NCBI RefSeq assembly: GCF_037392515.1
Contig: NC_090288.1
Span: 58,823,673-58,887,672, forward strand
Direction of reading: 5' to 3'
Source: Haliotis asinina
Taxonomy: Eukaryota; Mollusca; Gastropoda; Lepetellida; Haliotidae
DNA length: 64,000 nt
Position 1 is the first letter of the stretch, and each line of letters begins with the position of its first letter. Below, piece after piece: positions 17,401-29,400 of this stretch. Made by a program: the position numbers and the translations under genes. Below the pieces are notes generated by a model. That model was not told the origin of the DNA, ran no database searches, and worked only from the letters and a program-made list of their open reading frames with translations.

Positions 17401-20400
17401 TGCATAATTGTCCAAGTTTATGTACATCCCATCCTCTAAGCCTCTGCAAAATACAATTATGTATTATTAAGAAATAGCACACTCACAAGATCACTCACAT
17501 GGCACAGAAATATAAAGATTTGGTATTTCATTAGTGAAACAACATCACACTTTAATAATCTACAGGAACGCTTGATGCCTGGGATACAGAACCGTGATGT
17601 CTCTTTAAAGTGTCAGTTTTTTTTGGCGGCAGAAGTCATCAGTAATCATCCATGTTAAAAGGTTGGCCCTCCTGGACATGTTCACTCTACCTCTTTCCAG
17701 TGATACTGAACCATCCCCATGTGAAACAGACCCGGATACAAGACGTACTCACGCACACTGTCCCGTTCAAGTTCCGTGTGAAGGCTCAGGTTGTGGACTG
17801 CAGGCCCACACCAACCAAAGCCACAGACCTTGTCTGCATTTATTGCAACTCTTGTCATTTTATGTGAGTTTTACACTGAAGAATGAAATACCAAAAGCGT
17901 GTTATTCACTTGTGTTGACTTCAGAAGGTGTGGGTGGGTGGGGTAGCTAAGTGGTTAAAGTGGTCAGTCATCATCCTGATGTCCATGGTAGCTGCTGCAG
18001 TTTTTTATCAGAGTTACCTCCCTTTGGTGCACAAGAAACCGGTGATCTTTTGTCTGTGTACCTATACATATGTTTTCATATCATGGTAACCATCTGTACC
18101 ATATCCTCCCAGGCTCACACGATGATACAGGTGTATTGCAGATGAATCAAAACTCCTCACACTAGAAACATGCAAATGTAAGTTTGATGTGTATATGGGT
18201 TAAATGTCAAAGCCTCAGATATCTCCAGATAGTTTTTGAACCTTTGTGCTGTCCTTGTTTTCATCTGTTATGTTCTATAGAATTGGTAGCATGATTTGTA
18301 GACATATAGGCACATGAACTATATATTTATGCAGTTAACAGAATAACATTAGTTCTTGACATGTATTCTTCTGAAAAGAAGGAAAAACTGAATGAAAACT
18401 GAAGTGATTGAACAAATATGGGAAGCTAAAAGTTTGCAGTAAAATAATGTGATTAAAAACCTCTTAAAAATCAGTTAATCATATTTTTTACTTACCTTAC
18501 CATAAGTCTATAGCATATTACCTCATGCTTCGCTTAGTAGGAGATCTGACGGAGTTGAATTGCTATTCAGTCTTGAATGGCTACCTCGCAATGGACGACT
18601 GTCATACGGAAGTATCTACATCTCCCCACTCCACGAGAAACTTAACTTTTACTTCAAGCGTCGTCTGATCTAGACGTGTTTGGGTTGCTAAAAGTTTTTT
18701 CAGAACCAATAAAGTTTAAACTTTACTATGCCTTTACACTGATTCCTTTCAGGGTTTCACGTTTGTGAAGTTTGTAAAGGTCTGAAGTCAGGCAGGACTG
18801 TGCTGCTGTGTCCTGCACCCTCCTGCAGCGTTTTGCAGTGTGCTCGAGACTATCTATTCCCGAATTCAAGGCGTACTTGGCGGTGGTGAGAAAGAGGAGG
18901 ACACAGAAATTAAGAAGAAAGTGTCACGGTCTCCTGCATCCTCGTCTTGTTCGAAGGTATCTCTACCTTGTACACCAGAGATTCAGTCAACTTTGGAGAT
19001 ACCTGGAGCGGCGTTGGACACTGCGACTTGAGTGGAGCCATCACTGAACCAGAATCATTCAGCGCTTTTGATGTCGACGCAGATACCGACGCCTGCGCCT
19101 ATGCCTATACCAACGCCGACGTCTATGCTGATACCGATGCCGATGCCTACCACCCAGCCAGGAGGTTGGGTGAATTTGGGGAGACCTGACGCTCTGGCGC
19201 ACCCGGAGGTGCAACGGAACAGGCGGCACCTCCGACTACAGCTCCTCCGCTAATGCCGGATATTACAGGGACGACACAGAGGGCAGAGCACACCCGTTTG
19301 CCAGCACTGACGCCTGTGGACACACCCCAAGCTCTTGTCACATCGAGCTTAGAGAAGTCTGCACCAGGGATGGGCGCACTAGCGTTTGGAGCGCCATGGG
19401 GCCGTGTGACTTTGTCTGGGGATAGATTGAAAACAGGTTGTTCAGGCATCAGAAGGTCTCAGTCCAGAAGTCCTCAGAGTAGTTCATCGAGTGTTTGTCG
19501 GCGCCGTCGTTCGCCGTCCAGGTCACCGGATCGTAGGGGCAGATCCCTCCACTGCAGACGCAAGAGTTGGCGTTTGTGGTCCCAATCAGCATCACCCCCT
19601 CGTGTCAGACAGTCAACACAGGCGCTGGAGCGCAAGTCAACCATTTTGTGGAATACTGATGACGAACAATACTTCTCTCTAGATTATGAGGAGGACCCTG
19701 CACAACTGGAAGAGGAAGAAGGATTGTACCTGCCATTGTCTGCTATTTACGATTGGATAGCTGATAGGCTCCTGGAGTGCCTCCGACATCAGGGGTAGAC
19801 AGCACCAGGGCTATTGGGGTGGAACCCGAACTGATGACCCCACCACATCCTATGGTGGCTGACGCCATTTCTTCATTGAATAATGACTTTACTAAGCTAT
19901 CTTTGAATGCTACAATCAGAGCGCCCAAGTCAAAGAAGCAAGACTACAAGGTGCATAGTCTTGATTTTGCGGATTCCAGGGTGATGTTGGACGAAGCCAT
20001 CAAAAGACTGTCTTCCTCCACCTCTTATAAGGTTCAGGACTCCAAATTACAGGCCACTGACACGGAGTTGCGGCGCATCCTAAAACGTGTCTCAGTGTTA
20101 GCATCAGCTACTGCACCAGCGCTGTGGACTTAATGGAGCCTAACGAGTCCCAATTGGAACATCTGTCATTTCTATTCCTATGGCAAAGCAAAGTGCTGCA
20201 TGACCTATTAGGACATGTCCGGACAGCACTGGCGATGATGACAGTCGTGCACAGGATGGGATTTCTGGATACATGTTCATGGCAGGAAGAGTTTAAACGA
20301 TGCTGATTAGAACTCCTTTCTCCTCACAGGCCTCGTCGGGAATGCCATTTCAGAGGTTTACAAGGAACATGCTGAATTAACAAACGTCTCCTAGAACAGT

Positions 20401-23400
20401 TAGGGTGGATGATCAACAGAGAAAAGTTGCATTTGCAGCCTTCGCAGGATTGGTGTTTATTGGAGGCCTGTTCCAGACACAGTACCACCGTGTTCGGACC
20501 CCCCACGTCCGATGGGAAAAGATCTTTCAGTTCGTAGCGAGGGGACTGTCAGAACTGTTGCTTCTCAGAGAGTGGCAGTCTCTGTTGGGCCTTATGACGT
20601 CTGCGCAGGACTGAAAACGCAGGGGGCGTCTGATGCTACGTCCGTTATGGAGATACCTCCTCCCGTACATACAGGCAAACGATGTTACGACGCACCTGTT
20701 GCTTCCAGTACATCTGCACTAATACCTGCACTGGTGGACGATCAAGTCGAACGTCTGCGAGTTTGTTTGACCAAGTTTGTGCAGGACCACAAACTATTTG
20801 TCGACACTTCGCTCCAGGGTTGGGGTGCACACCTAAACAATCAAACAGCCTCAGGGCTGTCTGACGCAGAAGCAAACTGGCACATCAACAATCTCGAGCT
20901 GGAAGCAGTGATTCTAGCTGTAAGTCACTGCTACGCCACTCCAACCTACTGATTGTCACAGACAACGCGATGGTGGTGTGGCTGATTTTGAAACGGGACA
21001 ACCAGATCCAAGTCCCTACTGGATCAGATGTTTCGCCTAGCCAACATCTTAGACACAAAAGAATCGAAGCCAGAGCTCATCATATTCCAGGTTGCAGAAA
21101 CATACTAGCTGATGCGCTCTCGCGACCAGGGAAGCCATCCCTGACCGAGAGGATGCTTCACCCAGAGATATTCAGTTCATATGTCAAAATCACGGGTGCC
21201 AACTGATAGACCTATTTGCAACGCAGTTCAACGCTCAGCTTCCAGTATACGTGCCTCCGATACCAGACCCAGCAGTTTGGGCAGTCAACGCTCTGTCGAT
21301 GTCTTGGGAGGGACTAGACGCGTATGCCTTCCCGCCGCCAGTGCTAGTACCAGCGGTAGTGGCGAAACTCAAACTCACGATAAGGATCCGACTGCTTTTG
21401 GTCACGCCCTGTTAGCCAGCAAGGACGTGGCTCCCAGAGTTGTGCCGCCTCGCAGAAAGAAATCTGTCCCAGCTTCCAGAGTGGGATTAGTTGCTGCGCC
21501 ATCCCCACAGTTGGATACTGCTCCTGGACCATTTGCAAAGGACTTTGAGGGATACTCATCTCAAGTGATAAGATCATTGCCTGGGCGCACAGTTTCCACC
21601 CGATCACTCTGCGATGATAAGTGGGCTACATTTGAGAAGTTCTGCTATTAGCATCACCCTAATTCTTGGCGGAGTTTTTACATTACTTGCGGTGCTTGAG
21701 GAAGCACAGGGGCAGTACCATTGGGACCTACCTATCAGCACTGAATTCAGTGTTAGCTGTCAGGAAGGTCTCAAAGATCCCTGAATCAGTTGCTGTGTTA
21801 AAAGCGTTCAAGTTGGAGGACCAAAAAGATAAGTTCCAGCCGCCAGTGTGGGACCTGAACGTTGTGCTACAGCACCTGAAAGGTCGCCCTTACGAGCCGC
21901 TGGACAGGGCATCGTTTGACAACCTAACTAGGAAAATAGTGTTTCGGTTGGCGTTAGCTACAGCAGCGATGTGGATGTGACCAGAGTCCGGTTGGAACAA
22001 TCCAGACATGTTGCTGTACACTTCGGCCTCCTCTGGGATTTCCTGGCGAAGAACCAGCTGCCAGGCGAAGCAGACAGATTATTCACCATCTGCCCCTTAC
22101 TGCTATTATCGGACCAGAGGACTATGGCCCTACACATGAACTGTACATTTTTCTGGCGGTCCTCGACAGTATTTGCGAGCCATTACTTGCGGGACTTAGC
22201 AGTGGAGGGGCTGCAGTCTTTCAGACCATTAGTAGTTGCGCAGCAACTCACACATCCTTCTGCCCTATAAGGATTGATCTTACTTACCTTGGTCTATAGG
22301 GGTCTTGTACTTACATGAGATAATGTACCGTACCCCTCCGGTGGTTAGTCGTGACTTACTACTCTGATTCTGGTTCCAGTGACCTTCACGAGAGATTGTT
22401 GTGGCAGACTGGCATACAGAGGGAATCAGTAGTGGTCCGGCTGCCTCGAGACATATGTGGGATCTTAGACGCTGACGGTCCTCTGGAGTCCTACACCACC
22501 GTCCTGACTGTTGTATCCATATGCTATAGACCTATGGTAAGGTAAGTAAAAAATTTGTTAAAATCAAAATAATTTCGATATTTAAATAATTACCTTACCA
22601 TAGGGGGTTCACTCTCTCCCAACTTCGGGAGAAGTTCACTTCCTCCCCACTACGGACTCTACAGACCGAGAAGTAAAAGTGAAGTTTCTCGTGGAGTCTG
22701 CACGCATGCACAGTGGGGAGATGTAGATACTTCCGTATCATGACAGTCGTCCATTGCGAGGTAGCTATTCTAGATTGAATAGCAATTCAACTCCGTCAGA
22801 TCTCCTACTAAGAAAAGCATGAGGTAATATGCTATAGACCTATGGTAAGGTAAGTATTTAAATATCTAGCATATTTAGATTTTAACAGTTTTACAAACAG
22901 AGCATTTGCATAGGGCTTTTTCCAAAGCAACCTTTATTAATCTCTTCCTGAATCCGCTTTTAAAAACTTATGTCATCTAGGATTATGTGGTCTAATAAGC
23001 TCACAAAATTCAGATAAATTCTGATGTTGTAAAAGCAAACTGAAAAGGCAACACTGGGTAATTTATTTACCTGAGGTCTCATACTTGGGTAATGGTGACT
23101 TGTTTTGCATATGTTGTGTTAAAACTCACCTGGAGCTCTGAACACTTCTGATACAATGGAGAGTGAATCATCATAGTTCTGAGATATGTTTTCACTATCA
23201 GTGAAGGAGTTTGGTAAGATTGGTGGTTTCTGTCAACACAGGTGCAATGTGGCTGAGTACGAGGCAGAGATGAGGGACAGGATTGGAGATGAAAGCTGCA
23301 GTGATGGCAGACAGGACAGGTCAGTGTGTCTTACAAGATGGCTTCACATGGTGGTAAAGTGACATATAGTCCCTCCAGTGACTGTTTATTGGTATCAGGG

Positions 23401-25427
23401 TGCCTGTTCACTAACCACCATTACCCTCGTCCTGTACAAAAGGATTGGTTTATAAGGAATGGAGCCCATTTCTGGTGTCCCTCTCCGTGATTTGGCTGGA
23501 ATACTGCAAAAGGCGATGTAAATCACAACTCACTCAACTGTCCAAGGAAACTCTGGTCTGTCATATAATTGTATTACTGAGGCATTAAACAAGAGGCAAA
23601 GAAGCCAGTTAGGAAACTTTGATTGATTCCTTCCATCTATATCCAATGTCTGAAATGTATGAGTTGGATGCATTTTTCAGTACCTGGATCATATTTGAGA
23701 TACTGACCACTTTGGTGAAGTCTAGAAGCAAGGCTATGGTTCTGAAAGGCCTTAATCAGTCAGACTGAGAAATTTACTTGGTGATGTGTCCATGTTGGAG
23801 CTCATTGTATTGCACTGTATCTGTATTTTATGGGTTGTTCCTGAGCAGATGGTCCTAGGTTGCTAGAGTGTAATTTAGCTGATGTTCTTGGGGCTGGTTG
23901 GATGTAGTTTAGCGGATGATTTGTCAAAGTTTTCTCTCCAGGTCACTGAATCTTGAGACAGATTATTCCAGAACGTGTCCTCGATGTACAGAAAAATCAG
24001 GTAACCATTATAACAATACTCTAATAGTAATACATGTATGACACTCTGAGTCTGAACTGCCTAGTGAGCCAAGCATATTGAGGTGATAGACCTCAGTAGT
24101 TGCTGACCTCAATAGTGGGCAACTCCTCAGAGTTGCAGTAGAGCTGACCTCAATAGTGGATAACCTCCTTATGTTTCAGCTTGTGACAGAGCTGATGTTG
24201 ATAGTGGGTAACTCTTCACAGCTTCATCTTGTTGTGACAGAACTGGCCTCGATAGTGGGTAACTCCTCAGGTTCTGCTTGTTGTGACAGAGCTGACCTCG
24301 ATAATGGGTAACTCCTCACAGCTTCAGCTTGTTGTGACAGACCTGACCTCAATAGTAGATAACTCCTGACAGCTTCAACTTGTTGCGACAGAGCTGACCT
24401 CGATAATGGATAACTCCTCACAGTTTCAGCTTGTGATAGAGCTGACCTCGATAGTGGATAACTCCTCACAGTTTCAGCTTGTGATGGAGTTGACCTCGAT
24501 AGTGGAGTTTCAGTTCAGAGTTTCAGTTACTGGTATTTCTGTCCCCTGGAACTTGGAACCATGGAAATAATCATAAGGGACAGGTTGTGTGTCAGTATCA
24601 TTGACACTTCTAGGGGCAGATCCAGAGTGGGGATACACACATACCCTTCTCCCCTGGGAGTTATGTGAACCCCCATTTCCAAAATCCTGTATCTACCCCT
24701 GTAATCAGTGTAATGTACCCCCATTCTGGAGTGAAAGGTACTTTTGAAATATTCATATCTCTCATTTGTGTCTGATTTGAGGAACACCATGTTATTAATG
24801 GCAGTTCAGATAGATGTCTCGCAAGAATGAGATAAATCATTCAGTGCAGTTTGTGCTTTGTGTGATCGAAGCATCACATGGCTTCAGAGACAAAGCAGTT
24901 GTGTTGCTTATGAAATAACCAATGTTGAATATTTTTGTGGATTTCTCAGCTGATCATGTGGGTGACCTTGAGCTGACATACGTGCTTCGCCTGCTGCTGC
25001 ATGATGGGAGTGGATGGCTGGTGGCTAATCTCTGGCGGGGAGAGGCAGTAAGTACAGGAGCATCTTGTCCTATGTAGATGATTGTTATAAATTTTTGTGT
25101 CATCATCAAACCTGTATAAAACCCACCTACTATGCAACAGTAAAGGTGAGCTTAGGTATCTTGGTTCTTGTTTCATCCAGTCCTGAGGTGATTGTACACA
25201 ACATTTAAGGGATGTTCATTCTATTCCAGACAAAATTCTTGAAGGACGTTTCACCAGAAGAAGCGCTGAGTCAGCCAGCAGCCTTCACAGAAGTCAAGGA
25301 TGCTTTGAGCCAGATTTGTCCAGCAGACATCCACATTGGTGACAAGCCTTGGGTCGAATGTTGTATTGCTGCCTACACATGCAGCAGCGGTGTCAACTAC
25401 CACATCTTTGACACAGTTGTAGTGTGA
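11423..25427 (+). CDS. POT1: POT1, protection of telomeres 1 (11 exons, 5' end off window)
   Basis: Shelterin protein that binds the telomeric 3' overhang through OB folds. Exons: 11423-11559, 11946-12077, 12491-12598, 14311-14384, 15344-15479, 16295-16826, 17701-17863, 23242-23319, 23942-24000, 24950-25047, 25230-25427. All junctions are GT-AG and phases agree, giving 570 residues plus stop. OB1 shows GSVVRFHRLK; OB2 shows GYFNLTCQ, CFLLRVWDGTKP, YDVCVFDDHFS and LHRGTMYGRG. The C-terminal half shows HTVPFKFRVKAQVVD, a Cys pair CIYCNSCH and another CPRC, then YVLRLLLHDGSGW, ending YHIFDTVVV. About 50-60 N-terminal residues are missing. The two small exons at 23242 and 23942 are the least certain. 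AATAAA occurs at 25581. Confidence 0.9.
12290..12370 (+). repeat. SINE 3'-end fragment
   Basis: GCTGCAATATTGCTGATGCA followed by CTCGCTCGCTCACTTACTCA resembles the 3' tail of the tRNA-derived SINE family seen elsewhere in the window. The tRNA-like head is absent. Confidence 0.5.
12941..13545. repeat. Decayed tandem repeat, about 145-165 bp unit, four copies
   Basis: The phrases TCAAGAACC, TTGATTTTCTTCA, TTTTGGTGACCTTCA and GATTTCAGCATGT recur about every 145-165 bp in the POT1 intron between 12599 and 14310. Copies are diverged. The rest of that intron (13546-14310) shows nothing recognisable. Confidence 0.7.
14385..15343. other. POT1 intron
   Basis: AT-rich intron with short A-rich stretches. 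I see no gene or clear repeat. Confidence 0.6.
15547..15570. repeat. GCGT microsatellite
   Basis: Five to six GTGC/GCGT tetranucleotide units in a POT1 intron. Confidence 0.85.
15644..15757. mobile_element. Foldback (MITE-like) element
   Basis: About 45-bp imperfect arms: GTTATCACATCGTGTCGAGG on the left pairs with the reverse complement of CCTTGACACTATGTGATAAC on the right, around a short centre. It is a hairpin-forming non-autonomous element in the POT1 intron 15480-16294. Confidence 0.75.
16827..17700. other. POT1 intron
   Basis: AT-rich; contains GGATATCTGGACA and related phrases (16931-17010) also present in a dispersed repeat at 39073-39180. Nothing else recognised. Confidence 0.5.
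18489..18656 (+). repeat. DIRS left inverted terminal repeat
   Basis: Pairs with 22660-22856, with two small deletions relative to the right copy. Shared landmarks include CTATAGCATATTACCTCATG and TCTACATCTCCCCACT. Confidence 0.85.
19030..20310 (+). pseudogene. DIRS gag-like ORF1 remnant
   Basis: Pieces in different frames: an Arg/Ser-rich segment (RSRSPQSSSSSVCRRRRSPS), an acidic segment (YFSLDYEEDPAQLEEEEG), then MVADAISSLNNDFTKLSLNA, and finally FLWQSKVLHDLLGHVRTALA with WQEEFKRC. The order matches DIRS ORF1 gag proteins. At least three frame changes separate the pieces. Confidence 0.65.
20340..21190 (+). pseudogene. DIRS reverse transcriptase / RNase H remnant
   Basis: Only the C-terminal RT connection and RNase H survive, in shifting frames. 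RNase H-like landmarks: LFVDTSLQGWGAHLNNQT, NWHINNLELEAVILAV, LIVTDNAMVVWLI, and AHHIPGCRNILADALSRPGK. The RT palm with its YxDD box is not present between gag and this region, so an internal deletion is likely. Confidence 0.75.
21200..22275 (+). pseudogene. DIRS tyrosine recombinase (YR) remnant
   Basis: Begins with the linker DLFATQFNAQLPVYVPPIPD and WAVNALSMSWEGLDAYAFPP, then the YR core-binding part (FLHYLRCLRKHRGSTIGTYL, then LSALNSVLAVRKVS) and a degenerate catalytic domain (TRKIVFRLALATAAM). The R-H-R-Y active site cannot be followed through the frameshifts. Confidence 0.7.
22519..22612. repeat. DIRS internal complementary region
   Basis: An inverted copy of the element end (ATGCTATAGACCTATGGTAA) continues into AAAAAAT matching the left outer edge, followed by a second TTACCTTACCATA. 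This is the circle-junction-like structure expected inside DIRS elements. Confidence 0.65.
23400..23535 (+). repeat. Degraded tRNA-derived SINE
   Basis: GAGCCCATTTCTGGTGTCCC, TGGCTGGAATACTGCAAAAG and a CAACTCACTCAACT tail match the SINE body and 3' end seen in better copies (39712-39878). The head is lost. POT1 intron. Confidence 0.6.
24065..24520. repeat. About 51-bp minisatellite in POT1 intron
   Basis: Roughly nine copies of a unit with GACCTCGATAGTGGGTAACT and CCTCACAGCTTCAGCTTGTT. Some copies carry small indels. It is entirely inside the intron 24001-24949. Confidence 0.85.
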
Positions 25428-26045
25428 CAGGTCCGGGTCATTCCATTTTGACTCTGTACCTGTGTAGCTAGAATGGATGTGATGTCCCTGAACACTGGAA
25501 AGCACTACACAGTATACACAGGCTGGATTTATCTCAATGATTCAAGGTCATGCCTGCAGACTTGACGATTTACTGCTTGGAATAAAATTCTTGTACAATG
25601 CTACAGACTATGCACTCTGAGGAACCAGGATCAGATTGGAGATCAAGATCAGTGTGTTAACAGTCCCCCATCTTTGACCTTGGTATGTTTATTCAGTGGT
25701 GCAGTCTGTGATCCCAGTGTGTATTTGCAAGATAATATAAACGATACCATCCATTTTAATAAAGGGTATGAACCATTTGGGTTGATTTTGTTTGTTTCCT
25801 TCTTAGGGTAGTTGCAATTACTCAGTAAATATGGTATTTTAGTGATGCAGCACTACAAAAAAAAAAAAAACAACTGGATAAATTCTACATAAAACCAACA
25901 CTACTGCACCCTTTTACCCTGCAGTAGTCAAGCTCCACAACATTGTCAGGCCCTTGAGGTCGATGTTACAGACTTGTTGGAGTTTATCACATGGGGGGTG
26001 AGCGAGACTGCAGAGGATAATGTAAGATTTCTGTGACATTTTTAA
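25428..26045. other. POT1 3' UTR and flank
   Basis: Poly(A) signals AATAAA at 25581-25586 and again near 25758. A 16-nt A run near 25856-25872 may mark a retroposed tail. No gene seen. Confidence 0.5.
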
Positions 26046-26048
26046 TGT

Positions 26049-26320
26049 AGGTGAAACAACCCTAACCACTAGAATCAAGGAACATCGGGCGTCCGTGGAG
26101 TAAAAAGAGACACTATGTCAGTCATATCTGATTACAGCAAAGCCTGTCCATAACATCCCAAGAAAGAGTTGTCTGACAAGAGGGCAGAAAACTGTTAGAG
26201 GCAATCAACCAAATTCCTCCACCCGAACCTAACAGTCATAAAGGTCCTCTTTTTTAACAGTCATCCAATGAGGGCTGATCAACAGCAGCCCTCTCCTACC
26301 CTTAACCATCAATAAACACA
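26049..26320 (+). pseudogene. Penelope-like GIY-YIG endonuclease remnant
   Basis: Translating 26049 onward gives NVGETTLTTRIKEHRASV, a stop, then after a frameshift SVISDYSKACP. The VGET...RIKEHR..V...D.. pattern is that of the GIY-YIG nuclease tail of Penelope-like elements. It is short and broken, so the family call is tentative. Confidence 0.45.
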
Positions 26321-26329
26321 ACACTTTTA

Positions 26330-28640
26330 GTATTAAATGTGGTCATCAACCTCTTCAAATATCCTTCATGTATATATGTTACAGTCAATGTGTAAAATCA
26401 AATCGTGAATTTATTCTCTTGTACTGGGTATCACTTGCTTGAGAACAGTGCTAGTTGTAGCATCTGCACCAGACGTCACTTCTATTGCATCAAAGAAGTT
26501 GTCAATCCATAAAGCTTGTTCGTCATCATTCCACCTTAGTGTTGCGGCTTGATGACTGCAGATCTTTGCTGCATGTACATCCAAGGTTGTCTTTGAGCAT
26601 GGTTACGCTGTACATTTGTAGCAGGTAAAACGCTATAGTTTACTGAAATAAAAGTATTTCTTTCTGGAAAATGCATATTAAGCATGTTTGTTAGAAGTAC
26701 CAATAAAATATATTCTTGTGAGTAATTGTGCTGGTAGGGGGCGCAAGGCTGTCCTTGCCCCGTGTGTCGATACCGCTTGACGTCGCTTTAAAATAGAGGA
26801 CTTGAATGTCCAATAGTGTCAGCCATGAGAGGGGACAGCCAGCAGACATGCAGTTCTTGCACCATTTTTCACACCCGCGAGCACTTATTCAGAATGACTA
26901 TACGAAGCGTGTGACTGGATTTGTCAATGAACTTGTTTCTTCTTAAAATCAAAAGGAAAAAGAAAAACATTAACCGTCTGTTCAAAACAATACGGATGTG
27001 GAATTTGTCGTATTCTATGGCTCTATTGGGACTTGTTTTTTATCTTCTTAAAGGCAACCATAATATATTTTTCGACTACGGATATTGGATGTGGTTCAAG
27101 TACGTCCCACGTGCTGGCATTCTTAAATTATTTAAGTAACTATAATTGATTTTTAAACTCTGAGCAATTAGCATATACATATCATTATTTTATCACTAAG
27201 TAATTGGTTATGTTCCAAACATAAGGGAAGACAGCGTTAAAAATTGTCGATTATACTGGAGGCATGGTGACCAAGTGGTTAGTCCCACTCAGACTGTAGT
27301 TCAAATCACACGCGGTCAGAGGTGACGGAAGGCGACGTGTGGAAAAGAATAGCCTCACTGACGAACACTTTTTGAGATGTTCCCCGACTGCTGAACCGTG
27401 ACGTACCCAGCCGAGACGAACGACATTTGAAATGTCGATAGTGTAAATAACGTTTTTTTCTGTATTTAGAAGGCTCGGTGCATCAAATACAAGCGAGATG
27501 GGGTGGTCAAGGTGATATACCTTCAGTACACCTTATAACCCAGGTAGGTGGATATTCTCTATAACCCCAATCGGACTGATATACATATTTGGCTCGCTCG
27601 ATCTGTGATATTCCCACGGTGGGACACACAGTCTCACCTGTGTTAAGAGATGAAACGGTATCAGATGACCGCTTCATTACATTCCAGGCAACGCTGATAA
27701 CATGGTTCAGGAAAATCTGATATGGGTGATAGTTGGGAGAAGCCGAAATGTGCCGATGTCTTATGTCATATCGAGGATATGAGCAATCGTGACGTGCAGA
27801 TTTACAAAAAATGTACCCTAAAAAAGACCTGTTCATTTTACAGTTGAATTGATCGCCTGGTTGCAAATATCTCATGTGGAAAGCTTTCGGAGAATCAAAC
27901 CAGGTTATTGTTTCTAATGTTAGCAGCTTGTTCCATGTCTGGTCTCACTGTAACCCAAAAGCAATTTTCTCACATTCGGTTGCAAGGTCGTCTGTTGTAG
28001 TTACCTACTCGTCCGTGTCAAGATAGTTTCAGGTGGCAAGCTGGCAAGTGAGACTACACCTCGAAGCTGTGATAGTCGATGTTTCAGCAGTGACTAATTC
28101 ATTGGTATAACCAACCAGTCGGGAAAAGGGCGTCCCATGTCAAAATTTAAGAATATGCCTGTCCTAAAATCGATATGTCTACGGATATAAGCAGTTCCGG
28201 GTACGCCCAATGTAGCGGGGTCATTTCAAATGAACTTTGATGATTTATCAGAATTCTCTGTACAAATAGCAATGCTTTCTATAATAGCTTGTTATGAAAT
28301 TTTTTTTATGTAGAAGTTAACACCCTTCTCACCACTGTGCTGATGAGTCGCTGACTGAACATTACCAACATATTTGAGGGATTTTTATAGAACTGTATTC
28401 GGATGCCAGTATACCCGTGAAACACAAGCCTCGGGCGTTATGTCAGAACTGAAAGCAACACTCTTATGACGTAAAATTCTACCGTCCTTTGAACTGGAGA
28501 GCGAACTGTAACAACGTCCCGAATGTGAAGAACATCTGACGCAGTGCACCAAAGTAGCTTAGTAATTACTGCAGTTTGGTAGTCCAAGTAAATATTACCT
28601 TCATCACATCCCTTGTGTCGTCTGGAATGGTATCAGCTGG
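26330..28640. other. Intergenic, no gene recognised
   Basis: AT-rich sequence. A weak tRNA-like SINE head is visible near 27255-27320 (GGTGACCAAGTGGTTAGTCC). A 72-codon frame near 26921 has no recognisable features and is probably chance. Confidence 0.4.
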
Positions 28641-28644
28641 TAGT

Positions 28645-29400
28645 ATCGACTTCTATCCTGACAGGGTAGCTCGGTGTTCACCCTACTGACCTCTTCTATC
28701 CTGACAAAGTAGCTCGTTCACCCTATAGGCCGCTTCTATCCTGACAGGGTAGCTCGGTGTTAACCCTACTGACCTCTCCTATTCTGACAAAGTAGCGCGT
28801 TCACCCTATAGGCCGCTTCTATCCTGACAGGGTAGCTCGGTGTTCACCCTACTGACCTCTTCTATCCTGACAAAGTAGCGCGTTCACCCTACAGGCCGCT
28901 TCTATCCTGACTGGGTGGCTCGCTGTTCACCCTATTGACCTGTTCTATCCTTTCCGGACTGCTTGTTGTTCCTCATAATAACCGTATCTATCCTGACAGG
29001 GTAGCTCGTTGTTGACCCTATTGGCCGCTTCTATCCTTACAGGGTAGCTTGATGTTCTTCATAATAACCGTATCTATCCTGACAGGGTAGCGTGTTGTTC
29101 CTCATAATAACTGCATCTATCCTGACAGTGCAGTTCGTTGTTCACCCTATTGACCACTTCCATCGTGATAGGGAAGTTCGTTGTTGACCTCATTTACCTC
29201 TTCTATCCTGGCAGGGTGGCTCATTGCTCACCTCTTGGCCTCTTCTACCCCGACAGGATAGCTCGTTGTTGACCCTACTGGTGGCTTCTATCCTGACACG
29301 GTACCTCGTTCTTCACCCTGTTGGCCGCCTCTACCCTGACGGGTAGCTCGTTGTTCACCCTACTGGCCGCCCCTATCCTGACAAAGTAGCTCATTGGTCA
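28645..29400. repeat. About 43-bp minisatellite
   Basis: About 17 variable copies of a unit with CTTCTATCCTGACAGGGTAG, CTCGTTGTTCACCCTA and TTGGCCGC. Some adjacent copies alternate between a GACAGGG and a GACAAAG subtype, suggesting a two-unit higher-order repeat at its left end. Confidence 0.85.

Larger units (their letters stand above)
18489..22856 (+). mobile_element. DIRS-type tyrosine-recombinase retroelement, decayed
   Basis: Inverted terminal repeats bound the element: left 18489-18656 and right about 22660-22856, matching as reverse complements (TACTTACCTTACCATA at the left edge, TATGGTAAGGTAAGTA at the right). An extra internal copy of the terminal sequence at 22519-22612 fits a DIRS internal complementary region. 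Between them lie gag-like, RT/RNase H and tyrosine-recombinase remnants in several frames. It lies in the POT1 intron 17864-23241 in the host transcription direction. Frameshifts and a missing RT palm show it is dead. Confidence 0.85.

Noticed and set aside
18755..18830. GGTTTCACGTTTGTGAAG after TTTCAG as the next POT1 exon
   Set aside because: It lies inside the DIRS element and gives no POT1-like protein; the exon at 23242 continues the phase properly.
24224..24469. 81-codon minus-strand repeat frame
   Set aside because: Product of the 51-bp intronic minisatellite in POT1.
26921..27139. Short lysine-rich frame with a hydrophobic stretch
   Set aside because: No domain, no splice support and AT-rich composition; likely chance.
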